In this document: positions 43,032 to 53,767 of the stretch, one piece after another | How the letters are laid out: every line of letters begins with the position of its first letter | Position numbering within the stretch: position 1 is the stretch's first letter | DNA from: Hoylesella pleuritidis JCM 14110 | Lineage (GTDB): Bacteria; Bacteroidota; Bacteroidia; Bacteroidales; Bacteroidaceae | DNA length: 64,000 nucleotides | Assembly: GCF_000613725.1 (NCBI RefSeq) | Contig: NZ_BAJN01000011.1 | Coordinates: 33,017 to 97,016, forward strand | Direction of reading: 5' to 3' | The notes under the pieces: generated by a model | What the model saw: only the letters and a program-made list of their open reading frames with translations | Told to the model about the DNA's origin: nothing | The model's database searches: none | Translations under genes and position numbers: made by a program

Positions 43032-43431
43032 TTGTGGCAATGAGATGTCTTGCGCTTCCGTGATGTCGCAATTCACAGAGATAAATACCCTGGAAAAGGC
43101 CCAGATTCAGATGCCCGCAAGTGATGGGAATGCTCAAACCGGCGCTCGTCGTGGGGTACTTGACGTGTGCAGACACATCGCTTCTGTTTTCGGTCGTATG
43201 CCGAACTTGCAGCATATCATCTGGAGTCTGTCTGCTCGAAACCGTTTCTCCGTCGTTGTGCACAGCAGGATCGGCATTCTCGTTGAGTGAAAGTGCACAA
43301 TCGGTATGCTTGATGAAGAGGCTTAACACGCCCGTCCGAGGCAGCGCGGGAAGTTGACTCATAATGTCGCCCGTTATCAGATGAAATCCTTGCGGACGCG
43401 GGGTGAGCGTTATTTCCGTCTGAAACACCAT
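43018..43431 (-). CDS. YjbQ family protein (UPF0047)
   Basis: A 137-aa protein of normal length. LSLFIKHTDCALSLNENADP, PDDMLQVRHTTENRSDVSAH and LNLGLFQGIYLCELRHHGSA are the family blocks; the conserved His and Asn-Glu-Asn-Ala motif is present. The family shows thiamine-phosphate-synthase-like activity in vitro, but its cellular role is unclear. The middle (HNDGETVSSRQT) is more diverged than usual. The start overlaps the bcp stop by 1 nt. Confidence 0.85.
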   Translation of the reverse strand: MVFQTEITLTPRPQGFHLITGDIMSQLPALPRTGVLSLFIKHTDCALSLNENADPAVHNDGETVSSRQTPDDMLQVRHTTENRSDVSAHVKYPTTSAGLSIPITCGHLNLGLFQGIYLCELRHHGSARHLIATIIGE

Positions 43432-43883
43432 CAGCTTTTGAGTATTTGGGCAGCGTGTTCTTTCACCTTGATCTGCTTGGGCGTGATGATTCGCTCGATG
43501 ACACCCTGCTCGTCGATGATGAAAGTGGTGCGGAACGTACCGAAATATTTGCGGCCGTACATACTCTTCTCACCCCAAACGCCGAACTGTTCTACCAACT
43601 TCTTGCCGGTGTCGGCGATAAGTGGGAAGGGCAGTTGGTTTTTATCGATGAACTTATGGTGCGATTTCTCGTCGTCGATGCTCACGCCCACCACGGCATA
43701 TCCCTGTTTGCGCAACTCCGAATAGTTGTCGCGCAGGTTGCAAGCTTCGGTCGTGCAGCCTGAAGTATTATCTTTCGGGTAGAAGTAAAGCACCAATTTC
43801 TGTCCGGCAAAGTCGGCCAATCGTATTTCTTTTCCGTTCTCGTCGCATCCCAAAATGTCGGGAGCCTTATCTCCGATTTCCAT
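43431..43883 (-). CDS. bcp: Thioredoxin-dependent thiol peroxidase (Bcp/PrxQ)
   Basis: A 150-aa peroxiredoxin. The peroxidatic Cys43 and resolving Cys48 are in NTSGCTTEACNLRDN, and FRTTFIIDEQGVIERIITP carries the conserved Arg. It reduces hydrogen peroxide and organic peroxides with electrons from thioredoxin. A minus-strand TATCTTTG (43919-43926) precedes it, divergent from the alpha-2-macroglobulin promoter. Confidence 0.96.
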   Translation of the reverse strand: MEIGDKAPDILGCDENGKEIRLADFAGQKLVLYFYPKDNTSGCTTEACNLRDNYSELRKQGYAVVGVSIDDEKSHHKFIDKNQLPFPLIADTGKKLVEQFGVWGEKSMYGRKYFGTFRTTFIIDEQGVIERIITPKQIKVKEHAAQILKS

Positions 43884-44184
43884 ATTTTGTTTTCGTTTTT
43901 TGTGTTATAATGAGCGAGCAAAGATAAAAATAAAAACTGAGAAACGGCGCAATTGCCCGTAAAAATATGCTTGTTCCGCTTTCCGAGAACTTTACTTTGG
44001 TCTCTCGTTTTTCTCCTTTCGTTCATTTTTTGTGTATGAAATGTCAAAAGTTCGTTCATATTTTGTGTTTTGCTTCGCCTACTTTGCCTCGTCGTCTGTC
44101 AATAAATGATAAATAGATTTGGGCAAGTGCGGGAAATTCTTTACTTTTGCAATGATATAAATATGTATAGAGGCAAGTTGATAT
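43884..44184. other. Divergent promoter region between bcp and the macroglobulin gene
   Basis: Minus-strand -7 box at 43919-43926 and plus-strand promoter at 44118-44149; nothing else recognised. Confidence 0.55.
44118..44149 (+). promoter_or_regulatory. Promoter of the macroglobulin operon
   Basis: TTTG (44118-44121) and TACTTTTG (44142-44149), 20-nt spacer, about 35 nt before the ATG. Confidence 0.7.
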
Positions 44185-47100
44185 ATGAAGAAGTTGATCA
44201 TATCCTTTATGGCTATCTTGTTGCTGACTCCGCTGCGGGCCGCGGCAGATGACTACACAACGCTGTGGAAGCAGGTGCAGGCGGCTGGCGAAAAAGACCT
44301 GCCCAAGACGCAGATCAGCATCTTACAGCAGATTGTTTCCAAGGCTTCGGCCGAACAAAACTATGGCAATCTGCTGAAAGCCCGGCTAATGGCGGTAGGA
44401 CTGCAAGTCTCCATTGCTCCCGATTCATTACCCGGAGAGATTCAAAGACTGCAAGAAGAAGAGGCCCGACTGACGGATCATCAGTGGCCGTTACGGGCTA
44501 TTTACCAGACGATTCTCGGGAGAATCTATCGCAGGTCTTCGCAGTTGAGCAAGGATGATGCGGCTCGGAGCGAAGCGTATTTCGATGCGGCATTGCGCAA
44601 TCCCGACAGGTTGGCCCGGTGTTCGGCCGGCGATTACACGCCCACTATCGTTCAGGGTGCGGACAGCAAGATCTTCAACAACGACCTGTTGCACGTAATC
44701 GGTCTTGGAGCCGGTCGTATCCAGACACTCTATGACTATTATTCCACGCACGGAAATCGGGCTGCGGCCTGCATCTGTGCAACCGAAATAATACGCAAAG
44801 AGGGCATATACGATATGCGAATGCAAAGTAAGATACACTTGCTTCATAGGGTTGACTCGCTACTGAACGCCTATCAGGGTGTTCCGGAAGCGGGAGAACT
44901 GGCCGTGTTGCGCTATGACCTGATGCACAGCATACCGCAGACAACCGACAAAGAAAGGGTGGATTATCTTCGTTCGGCATTGAACAAATGGGAGAAGTGG
45001 CCCCGGATAGAAAGTCTTCGTAACCATCTGACGGAACTGATCGAGCCTTATTATCAGTTTGAGATAGACAAAAGCCAGCTTGATGCGGGGCGTCCTTTCA
45101 CCATCAATTTGGTGAATGTGCGCAATATTTCGTCCATCACGATGCGTATATGGCGTGTGAATGTAACGGGAGAATATGGTGAAGACCCGATGGACAGCAA
45201 GATTTACAAGCGTCTGAAAAGCCGAATGAAGCTGCTCTCCGATATGACACAGACACGCACTTTCACAGGATTACCCGATTATCAACGGGTAAACGACTCG
45301 ATTGTTGCCCCCGGTCTTCCCGCAGGTGTCTATATGCTGGAATTCGCCACGAATAATCCCAAGATTCAAGTACAACGCTCTCTGGTTTACGTCAGCGGGC
45401 TGTATCTGCTCACGCAGAAGCTGCCCGGTAGGCAAATGCGCTTAGCCGTGGTGGACAGAACCAGTGGGCAACCCGTCGGCGGGGCCCAGATCAAATTGAC
45501 CTATTACACGGAAAAGGGCACCAAAACATTGAATCTGACCTGCGACTCCAACGGAGAATACATCCTTACGGAGCCAGATGACTCGAAAGACGATATCAAT
45601 GCGTTTGTTCATACACGTGCAGACCGAGGCTTCCAGCAGGTGGAATTGAATGGTTATTACATCTATTCCGACTACAATTACCGCGGTCTGGTCGTGGATC
45701 TTTTCACCGATCGGTCGATTTACCGCCCCGGTCAGACAATCCACGTGGGCGGAATTGCCCATCAGAATCAGGACGGCAAGACACCGAGAGCCGTTAACGG
45801 GCGAGAATTGAAGTTCACATTGCTTGATGCCAACCACAAAACGGTGGTGGAAAAGACCGCCGTTACCGATGCGATGGGCACGGTATCAGTAGACTTCCAA
45901 CTGCCGACAAACGGACTGAGCGGGCGTTTCTCCATCCGCACGGATGCCGGGCAAGGGGGCTATACCTCGTTCTCTGTTGAGGAATATAAACGTCCCACGT
46001 TTCAAGTGGAGTTCCCCAAAGTAGACCGGAAATATACCATCGGCGACACGCTCGTGGTCAACGGCAGCGCCAAGAGCTTTGCCGGCGTCCCCGTTCAGGG
46101 TGCGGCGGTGCGCTACACCGTTACCCGCCGCATCGCCTTTTGGTGCTGGTGGGGATCCGGACGTTACGGAGAGCGGGAAGTCTTTCAGGCTTCTGCCGTA
46201 ACAGATAGCAAAGGAAACTTCCCTGTGACGATACCGCTCGTGCTGCCCGAAGACGAAAACGACCCTTCAATCGGTTTTTACACCTATACCGTTTCAGCCA
46301 CGGTCACCGACCAAAGCGGCGAGACACGAACGGGAGAAATGGGTCTCTCGCTGGGGCGCAAACCCACGGCTTTCTTCTGCAAGATGCCTTCGCAGATAGA
46401 GAAAGACAGCACACTGACACTCAGATTCGATTATCTGAACAATGCGGGTGAGCCTCTCGATGCAACTGTCAGCTATTCTTTCGACGGCAACAAAAACATT
46501 CGGACAGCCCGTTCCAACACACCCGTCACACTGAATATCGCGGATTGGAAGTCAGGTAGTTATCAGATGCAGGCCATTTGTGGCACGGATACTGTGAGAA
46601 ATAAATTGACAGTGTTCAGTCTCAATGACAAACAGCCCGCCGTGGAGACACACGACTGGTTTTATCAGACGGCAAACGTGTTCCCTGCCGACGGTAAACC
46701 GGTCTTCATTCAAGTGGGTTCTTCCGATCCCGGGCAGCATATCCTTTATTCGATCGCATCGGGAGACAGCGTGATTGAGAGCGGAGCCATCAATCAAGAC
46801 CGTGCGCTGAACACCCGACAGTTTACATACAAGGACGCCTATGGCGATGGAATCACCGTTACTTATGCGTGGGTGAAAGACGGAACAATGTACACCCACA
46901 CGACCTCTATCCGTCGCCCGCTGCCTGATCTGCGGCTCAATGTGACGTGGAAGACATTCCGCGACCGCCTTACACCGGGGCAGAAGGAAGAGTGGACACT
47001 GCAAATCACCCGTCCGGACGGCCGTCCTGCCACGGCACAATTGATGGCAACACTCTACGACAAGTCTCTCGATCAGATACTGAACCATCGTTGGAGTTTC

Positions 47101-49700
47101 TCACCTTCATTGAATTTGAATATTCCGAGTTTATCTTGGGTGAGGTATGAAAGCGAAGGACTCTGGAAGTACGGCCGTGAAAAATATCCGTGGAGAGCTT
47201 CCAGACCGCTCGCATTCAGTCATTTTGACCGATTGATGTTCCGCTATTTAGGAGGATTCGGAGTGGAGTATGAATTTGAAGCAGGCTATGCACTCACAAA
47301 ATCCGTAGGTGCAATGTCGTTCAAATCAGCAAAACTCACGCGGGCAATGGAGGCAAAAAAAGAGATGATGAAAACCAACGAAGCTGTCCCTATGGCTGAC
47401 GTGGCTGCCCGTGAATCGCAAGAAACACCGCAACAAGGCTCTTCCGACCAAGTACGTGAGAATTTCAACGAGACCGCTTTCTTCTTTCCCGCTCTCTCGA
47501 CGGAGGCCGACGGACGGTGACAATGAAGTTTACGCTGCCCGAGAGTATTACGACGTGGCGTTTCATCGGTCTTGCACACGCTGCCGATATGCGTCACGGG
47601 ATGCTCGAAGGAGAAGCTGTGGCCAAGAAAGACATAATGATCCAGCCCAACATTCCGCGCTTTGTGCGCTCGGGAGACAAAGCTACGGTAATGGCGCGAG
47701 TGATGAACACCACGGCCAAAAACATCGGCGGAACGGCCCGGATGGAGCTGATCGAACCCGAAACCAACCGACTTGTCTACATGAAGAGTTGTACATACAC
47801 CGTGAAAGGCAACGAAACGCAGGCCGTCTCGTTCGACTTGGATCTGACAGAAAGTTCCAAACTCGCTTCGTTGGCGGGCTCTCTGCTCATTTGTAAGGTA
47901 ACGACCACAGGACGGGGATATGCAGACGGTGAGCAGCATTACCTGCCGATTCTGCCCGATAAGGAGCCGGTTACCAACACGGTGGCATTCACCCAACATA
48001 CACCCGGTACTCAAATGATTGATCTCGACAAGCTGTTTCCCGTGCGCAACGAGCGGAACCGGCTTACGATCGAATACACCGAGAATCCCGTTTGGCTGAT
48101 GATCCAGGCGCTTCCCTATGTAGGCAACATCTCGAATGGTGATGCCATCAGTCTCGCTTCGGTCTATTATGTAGACAAATTGGCGTCGTCTCTGTTGAAA
48201 GCAGCGCCGCAGGCCAAACAGACTTTTGAACTTTGGCGGCGCGAGAGCGGCAAGGAGACCTCTCTGATGAGCGCTCTTCAAAAGAATGAAGCGTTGAAAT
48301 CGCTCGTGCTGAACGAAACTCCGTGGATCGGAGAGGCTGAAAAGGAAGCCGAACAAAAGCGCTTGTTGGGTAATTTCTTCGATGAAACGATGCTCAACAA
48401 CAAATTATCCACACACCTCAACAAACTCTCCGACCTGCAATTAAGCAACGGATCGTGGAGCTGGTATCCGAAGATGAAAGGCAGTCTTTATGTGACACTC
48501 ATCGTCACCGAGATGCTTTCACGCCTTAATGCGATGATCGGCAAACAGGCGGAAACATCCCGAATGCTGACATCCGCATTCAAGTTTATGGGTAAAGAGA
48601 TTCATCGTGAAGTACGGTCGATGAAAAAAGAGGAGGCCCGAGGCATCCAAGGCGTACGTCCAAGCGAGTCTGCCGTACATTATCTTTATCTTTGTGCCTT
48701 GGCCGACTCATCACTTTCGGCCTCCGCTTCGGCCGACAAGGCTTATCTGATGAGTCGTTTGGTCAAGCAGATCAATGCTTTCACGATTTACGGGAAAGCC
48801 ATTTCGGCAGTCATCTTAGGCAAGAACGGCTATCGCCAAAAGGCTAAGGAGTTCCTCCAAAGCATACGGGAATACACGGTTTATACACCTGAAATGGGAC
48901 GTTATTTTGATACACCGAAGGCTTATTACAGCTGGTTCGACTATCGAATACCCACAGAGGTGGCAGCCATTGAGGCCATCAGGCTTATCGAACCTACCGA
49001 TGTCAAGACCGTGGAAGAGATGCAACGCTGGCTGTTGCAGTCTAAGCGGACACAGAGTTGGGGTACCACCATCAACACCATCAACGCCATTTATGCCTTT
49101 ATGAACGGTAATATGGACAAGCTGGATGTATCGAAAACAGAACAAGCTGTGCTCTCCGTAGACGGGAAACGCCTCGAAACACCGAAGGCAACGGCCGGTC
49201 TGGGCTATGTGAAAACCACTGTCAGCGGTGAGAAAGCCCATACTTTCTCAGCTCGGAAAACATCGTCGGGAACGTCGTGGGGGACTGTCTATGCGCAGTT
49301 TATGCAGAAATCGACCGGTATCAAGGCCGCTTCCTCCGGGTTTAAAGTAACCCGCGAGATTCTCGGCGGCACTCACCTGCGCGTGGGCGACAAGGTAACG
49401 GTGCGCATCACGATAACGGCCGACCGCGATTACGATTTCGTTCAGATCGTAGATAAGCGTGCAGCGTGTCTCGAGCCGGCCTCTCAATTGAGCGGATATG
49501 CCAACGGTTATTACTGTACACCGCGTGACAATGCCACCCATTATTATGCAGACCGGATGTCGAAAGGTAAACATGTCATCGAAACCGAGTACTACGTAGA
49601 CCGCGAGGGACAATATTCCACAGGCATCTGCACTGTGCAATGCGCTTACAGTCCGGGCTATTCGGCACGCGCAGCAGCACAGATTCTAATCGTAAAGTAA
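44185..49700 (+). pseudogene. Alpha-2-macroglobulin family protein (one-base frameshift)
   Basis: A signal peptide (MKKLIISFMAILLLTPLRAA) is followed by helical repeats, then macroglobulin domains including LFTDRSIYRPGQTIHVGGIA and SGRFSIRTDAGQGGYTSFSV. The first frame ends after NETAFFFPALSTEADGR; the next frame continues at once as VTMKFTLPESITTWRFIGLA. One G is missing near 47517 (CGGTGACA for CGGGTGACA); restored length is 1838 aa, normal for Bacteroidota members. The C-terminal half holds the alpha/alpha domain and receptor-like domain. The thioester Cys-x-Glu-Gln expected near ALPYVGNISNGDAISLA is absent. It probably sits in the periplasm and guards against proteases or assembles with neighbours. 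Confidence 0.9.
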
Positions 49701-49712
49701 GGAAATTGAATA

Positions 49713-50780
49713 ATGATAAAAAGACATTTGACGGCCGTTCTCCTGTCAGCCTTATCGGCTCTGACGGTTTCGGCTCAGCGAATTACCACCCAACAAGACC
49801 TTATCGATTGCGGACAGGTGCTGTTCAGAAAGCCTGTCACCGTAACGTTTGATTTGAAAAATAAAGACAGTAAACCGCTGGTCATCAGCAAGGTGCTCAC
49901 TGGTTGCGGCTGTACCGATGTAGAATTTCCCCGCGCGGCGATACCCGGTGGCGAGTCGTTTAAGGTGAAAGTGACCTATGATGCTAAGCAGATGGGGCAT
50001 TTTGAGAGGCTGATCGACGTTTATGCAGTAGGTGTCAAACGCCCGTTAATGCTGACCTTGCGAGGCGTTGTCGTGTCAGAGGTCGTCGACTATTCGGGTA
50101 CTTACCCTTATATGGTCGGCAATCTGCTCACAGATATGAATGAAATCGAGTTTGATGATGTGAGCCGCGGCGAGCGTCCTACCTATAAAATACACATCTT
50201 CAACAATGGAATCAAACCCGTGCAACCTGTCGTAATGCACCTGCCCGACTATCTTTCGGCTGCCGTCTCACCGTCGACCATTACTCCCGGACACGCCGGT
50301 GTGATGACCGTTACGCTTGATTCGCACAGGCTTCGGGGTTTCGGCCTGACGCAAACTACTGTCTTCCTCGGTATGTTCCCCGGCGATAAGGTGGCCCCGA
50401 ACAAGGCAATCGATGTGTCGGCAGTGCTTTTGCCGAGTTTCAATCAGATGACTGAAGCTACCAAACGACTTGCACCCAAGATTCAACTCTCATCCACCGA
50501 GCTCCATTTAAACACTCTCGGTGATCGGAAAAAGGCACGCGGAGAGATTCTTTTGCAGAATGTGGGAAAATCGAAGTTGGAAATTCGCAGTCTGCAAATG
50601 TTTACTTCGGGTCTGCAAGTGTCGCTGAACAAGACGCGGTTGGCCCCCGGCGAGAGTGCGAAATTGAAGATCACGGCTGTGGCCGAGTCTTTGAAATCGG
50701 TCCGAACCAAGCCGCGCGTGCTGATGATTACCAATGATCCCGATGCGCCGAAGATCATCATAACCATCGACGTGAAATGA
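49713..50780 (+). CDS. Secreted DUF1573 protein with repeated Ig-like domains
   Basis: A 355-aa protein with signal peptide (MIKRHLTAVLLSALSALTVS). Three Ig-like beta domains follow; the first has DCGQVLFRKPVTVTFDLKNK and TGCGCTDVEFPRAAIPGGES, the DUF1573 hallmark (G-C-G-C-T). The third repeats the pattern with HLNTLGDRKKARGEILLQNV. It starts 12 nt after the macroglobulin gene and overlaps ispH by 4 nt (ATGA). The function of the family is unknown. Confidence 0.85.
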   Translation: MIKRHLTAVLLSALSALTVSAQRITTQQDLIDCGQVLFRKPVTVTFDLKNKDSKPLVISKVLTGCGCTDVEFPRAAIPGGESFKVKVTYDAKQMGHFERLIDVYAVGVKRPLMLTLRGVVVSEVVDYSGTYPYMVGNLLTDMNEIEFDDVSRGERPTYKIHIFNNGIKPVQPVVMHLPDYLSAAVSPSTITPGHAGVMTVTLDSHRLRGFGLTQTTVFLGMFPGDKVAPNKAIDVSAVLLPSFNQMTEATKRLAPKIQLSSTELHLNTLGDRKKARGEILLQNVGKSKLEIRSLQMFTSGLQVSLNKTRLAPGESAKLKITAVAESLKSVRTKPRVLMITNDPDAPKIIITIDVK

Positions 50781-51640
50781 TTCAGATAGAGATAGACAAC
50801 GGAAGCGGATTCTGTTTCGGCGTAACCACGGCCATCAAAAAGGCAGAAGAGGAACTTTCTGCGGGCAAAACGCTCTATTGTTTGGGCGATATCGTGCACA
50901 ACGGGATGGAAGTGGAGCGGCTGCACGCCCGCGGCTTGGTAACTATCAATCACGAACAGCTGAAAGACTTGCACGATGTAAAGGTGCTGCTGCGAGCTCA
51001 CGGCGAACCGCCCGAGACTTATGAGACGGCCCGTCGCAACCGTATCGAGATCATCGATGCCACTTGTCCGGTGGTATTGCAGTTGCAGCGGCGTATCAAA
51101 CGGCAGTTCGACAGCAAGCCGCAAGCGCAGATCGTGATCTTCGGTAAGAACGGTCATGCCGAGGTTTTGGGGCTTGTGGGACAGACAGAGAGCCGCGCCA
51201 TCGTTATCGAAAAGTTTGAAGACGTACGTCATCTCGACTTCAATCGCGACATATATCTTTATTCTCAAACCACGAAAAGCCTCGAAGAGTTTCACCGAAT
51301 CATCGAATACATCCAGAGCCACATCGCTTCCGGTGCCACGTTCAAGAGTTTCGACACCATCTGCCGACAAGTAGCCAACCGGATGCCGAATATTTCCGGT
51401 TTTGCATCCAAACACGAAGTGATACTCTTTGTCAGCGGACATAAGAGCTCGAACGGTAAAGTTCTATATGGCGAATGCAAACGTGTGAACCCAAACAGCT
51501 ATCATATCGAACGGGCAGAAGAAATCGATATGCATTGGTTTCAGGGTGTTCGGACAGTCGGAATATGCGGAGCCACCAGCACACCGAAGTGGTTGATGGA
51601 GGAGTGCAGGGATTATATCATCAACCATCTTGCGTTTTAG
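50777..51640 (+). CDS. ispH: 4-hydroxy-3-methylbut-2-enyl diphosphate reductase
   Basis: A 287-aa iron-sulfur enzyme. The three cluster cysteines are in GSGFCFGVTTAI (C13), IDATCPVVLQLQ and TVGICGATSTPKWL; GDIVHNGMEVERL and LRAHGEPPETYE carry conserved His. It performs the last step of the methylerythritol phosphate pathway, making IPP and DMAPP. Its coupling to two envelope-protein genes may only reflect shared expression. Confidence 0.97.
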   Translation: MIQIEIDNGSGFCFGVTTAIKKAEEELSAGKTLYCLGDIVHNGMEVERLHARGLVTINHEQLKDLHDVKVLLRAHGEPPETYETARRNRIEIIDATCPVVLQLQRRIKRQFDSKPQAQIVIFGKNGHAEVLGLVGQTESRAIVIEKFEDVRHLDFNRDIYLYSQTTKSLEEFHRIIEYIQSHIASGATFKSFDTICRQVANRMPNISGFASKHEVILFVSGHKSSNGKVLYGECKRVNPNSYHIERAEEIDMHWFQGVRTVGICGATSTPKWLMEECRDYIINHLAF

Positions 51641-52056
51641 CCCTGTCCTCCTTCTACTACTAAGAAAAAAGAGAACGATTGTCGGAAAATCGAATTGTAA
51701 TATATTGATATTCTGGTAATTATGTTTCAAGAAATGAAAGGATGTCAATCAACCTACGATTAGCGGTTAATGCGTGTGCATTTCATTGTTAATTGCGGTC
51801 CGGTTTATCGTTAATCGTAATCCGATAAGCGACAATGCTTTTACTGGGTCATATCCCGTTGATATTCAGTTGATTGTCTTCTGGTAAGGGGAAGAATAGG
51901 GGCTGTCTTGGAAATAATTGCCGTAAATATTGCCGAAAATTATTGTTAAAGTTCTTTTTAGATAGACATTTTCAGTAATTTTGTGTCGTATCTAATGGTG
52001 CAGAATATGTAGGCAGCCGCAGAAAATGGGTGTCTCAACCTTAAACAAATGATGAA
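51641..52056. other. Gap between ispH and the first sulfatase gene with array 8
   Basis: Array 8 at 51741-51850 and a possible -7 box TAATTTTG at 51976-51983; the rest shows nothing recognisable. Confidence 0.55.
51741..51850. repeat. 22-nt tandem array, GTTAATCG class (array 8)
   Basis: Units begin at about 51741 and clearly at 51763 (GCGGTTAATGCG), 51785 (ATTGTTAATTGC), 51807 (ATCGTTAATCGT) and 51829 (GCGACAATGC), 22 nt apart. Confidence 0.85.
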
Positions 52057-53622
52057 ATGAACAGAAAATTGCCCCTCTCGCTGACAGGAATAACAATGGC
52101 TTTCCCTGTCTGTGGCGTGTTGGCCCAGAGTAATTCGGGACAAGTGAAAAGACCGATGAACATTGTCTACATTATGAGCGACGACCACTCGTATCAGACA
52201 ATCAGTGCTTATGACAAGCGATTTATCAATACACCCAACCTTGATTGGATTGCCGACCACGGTGTTCGATTCACAAACAGCTACGTGGCAAATTCGCTCA
52301 GCGGGCCGTCGCGGGCTTGTATGCTGACGGGAAAACACAGCCACGCCAACGGATTTACAGACAATACCAAGACGTTTGATGGCGGCCAGCAAACTTTTCC
52401 GAAGCTATTGCAGAAAGCGGGATATGAAACTGCCATCATCGGTAAGTGGCATTTGACATCCGATCCCACCGGTTTCAACTATTGGGATATCCTGATCGGG
52501 CAGGGAGATTATTATAATCCCGATTTCAAATGTAACGGACAACAGCTGTGCAGACGCGGTTATGTGACCAATCTCGTGACAGATCTGGCGCTCGATTGGC
52601 TCGGAAACAAACGCGACAAGACCAAACCTTTCTGTCTGTTACTGCACAATAAGGCGCCACATCGTGTCTGGGCTCCCGACACCTGCGACCTGGATCTTTA
52701 TTCGGAAAAGATTTATCCCATTCCCAGTACATTCTATGACGATTATGCCGGGCGCAAAGCTGCGGACAAACAAAAGATGAGTATTATCAAGGATATGGAC
52801 TTGGTGTATGACTTGAAGATGGCAGACAAGGAGAACGAGATACATTCCGACCCTGAATTAGAGAAGTGGGGACGTGCCTCTTATCTGCGGATGACGCCCT
52901 CGCAGCGGGCTCAATGGGATGCGCATTATGAACCGGTGATTCGCAAATTCAAGGAGATGAAGCTTTCGGGAAAGGCCTTGGCCGAGTGGAAATACCAGCG
53001 TTATATGCACGATTATCTGCGGGTGATTCACTCGATAGACCGAAATGTGGGACGGGTGATTGCCTATCTCCGTGCAAATGGGCTTTTAGATAATACAATG
53101 ATTGTCTATACATCCGACCAAGGATTTTATATGGGCGAGCACGGATGGTTCGACAAGCGCTTTATGTATGAAGAGTCGTTCCGCACGCCGTTGTTAGTCT
53201 ATCTGCCGGGAGGTAAGAAAGGTGATATCACGGAGATGGTACAGAACATCGATTACACACCGACTTTTCTCGATTTAGCCGGTGTCGAAGTGCCGAAAGA
53301 CATCCAAGGGGTGTCGATGCTTCCGTTGCTCGAAGGGAAAAAAGTGAAGAACTGGCGCAAATCTCTTTATTATCACTACTACGAATATCCTGCCGAACAT
53401 TCCGTTTGCAGACATTATGGCGTGAAGACCGACCGCTATGTGCTCATCCATTTCTATAACGATATCGATGCGTGGGAGCTTTACGATTTGAAGACCGATC
53501 CCGAAGAGTTGCACAATCTCTATGGGAAGCCGGGTACGGAGCAGATTACCGGAAAGTTGAAAAAGGAGTTGTTGAGATTGCAGGTGCAGTATAACGACCC
53601 CATCCGAAAGACCGTTCGCTGA
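52057..53622 (+). CDS. Secreted sulfatase, serine type
   Basis: A 521-aa sulfatase with signal peptide (MNRKLPLSLTGITMAFPVCG). NIVYIMSDDHSYQTIS supplies metal ligands, SLSGPSRACMLTG carries the S-x-P-S-R motif whose Ser must be converted to formylglycine by an anaerobic maturase, and YTSDQGFYMGEHGWFDKRFM holds the second metal site. It probably acts in the periplasm on sulfated host glycans; the sugar substrate cannot be read. No maturase gene is in the window. A terminator follows at 53692. Confidence 0.92.
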   Translation: MNRKLPLSLTGITMAFPVCGVLAQSNSGQVKRPMNIVYIMSDDHSYQTISAYDKRFINTPNLDWIADHGVRFTNSYVANSLSGPSRACMLTGKHSHANGFTDNTKTFDGGQQTFPKLLQKAGYETAIIGKWHLTSDPTGFNYWDILIGQGDYYNPDFKCNGQQLCRRGYVTNLVTDLALDWLGNKRDKTKPFCLLLHNKAPHRVWAPDTCDLDLYSEKIYPIPSTFYDDYAGRKAADKQKMSIIKDMDLVYDLKMADKENEIHSDPELEKWGRASYLRMTPSQRAQWDAHYEPVIRKFKEMKLSGKALAEWKYQRYMHDYLRVIHSIDRNVGRVIAYLRANGLLDNTMIVYTSDQGFYMGEHGWFDKRFMYEESFRTPLLVYLPGGKKGDITEMVQNIDYTPTFLDLAGVEVPKDIQGVSMLPLLEGKKVKNWRKSLYYHYYEYPAEHSVCRHYGVKTDRYVLIHFYNDIDAWELYDLKTDPEELHNLYGKPGTEQITGKLKKELLRLQVQYNDPIRKTVR

Positions 53623-53623
53623 G

Positions 53624-53659
53624 CGGAATGACGAATGTGGAATGCGGAGTGACGAATGA
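53624..53659. repeat. Pair of 21-nt spaced repeats
   Basis: CGGAATGACGAATG (53624) and CGGAGTGACGAATG (53645) are 21 nt apart just after the sulfatase stop. Confidence 0.4.
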
Positions 53660-53691
53660 TTGCGCTGTGCGCAATGAAGAATTACAGAAAT

Positions 53692-53729
53692 GACGAATTG
53701 CCTTTGATGGAAAGCAATTCGTCTTTTCT
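53692..53729. terminator. Terminator between the two convergent sulfatase genes
   Basis: GACGAATTGC and GCAATTCGTC form a 10-bp stem around a 12-nt loop, followed by TTTTCTT. Confidence 0.85.
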
Positions 53730-53767
53730 TATTCGTTATCGCGTAAAGTGCGGCAACTCTACATTTA

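Noticed and set aside
47500..47530. Two separate macroglobulin genes with overlapping stop and start
   Set aside because: The second frame continues the same domain mid-strand with no signal peptide, and one added G joins them; a single gene is far more likely.
47286..48356. Long minus-strand frame (356 codons) inside the macroglobulin gene
   Set aside because: It is antisense to a clearly conserved protein, has no signal or family likeness, and is explained by codon bias of the plus strand.
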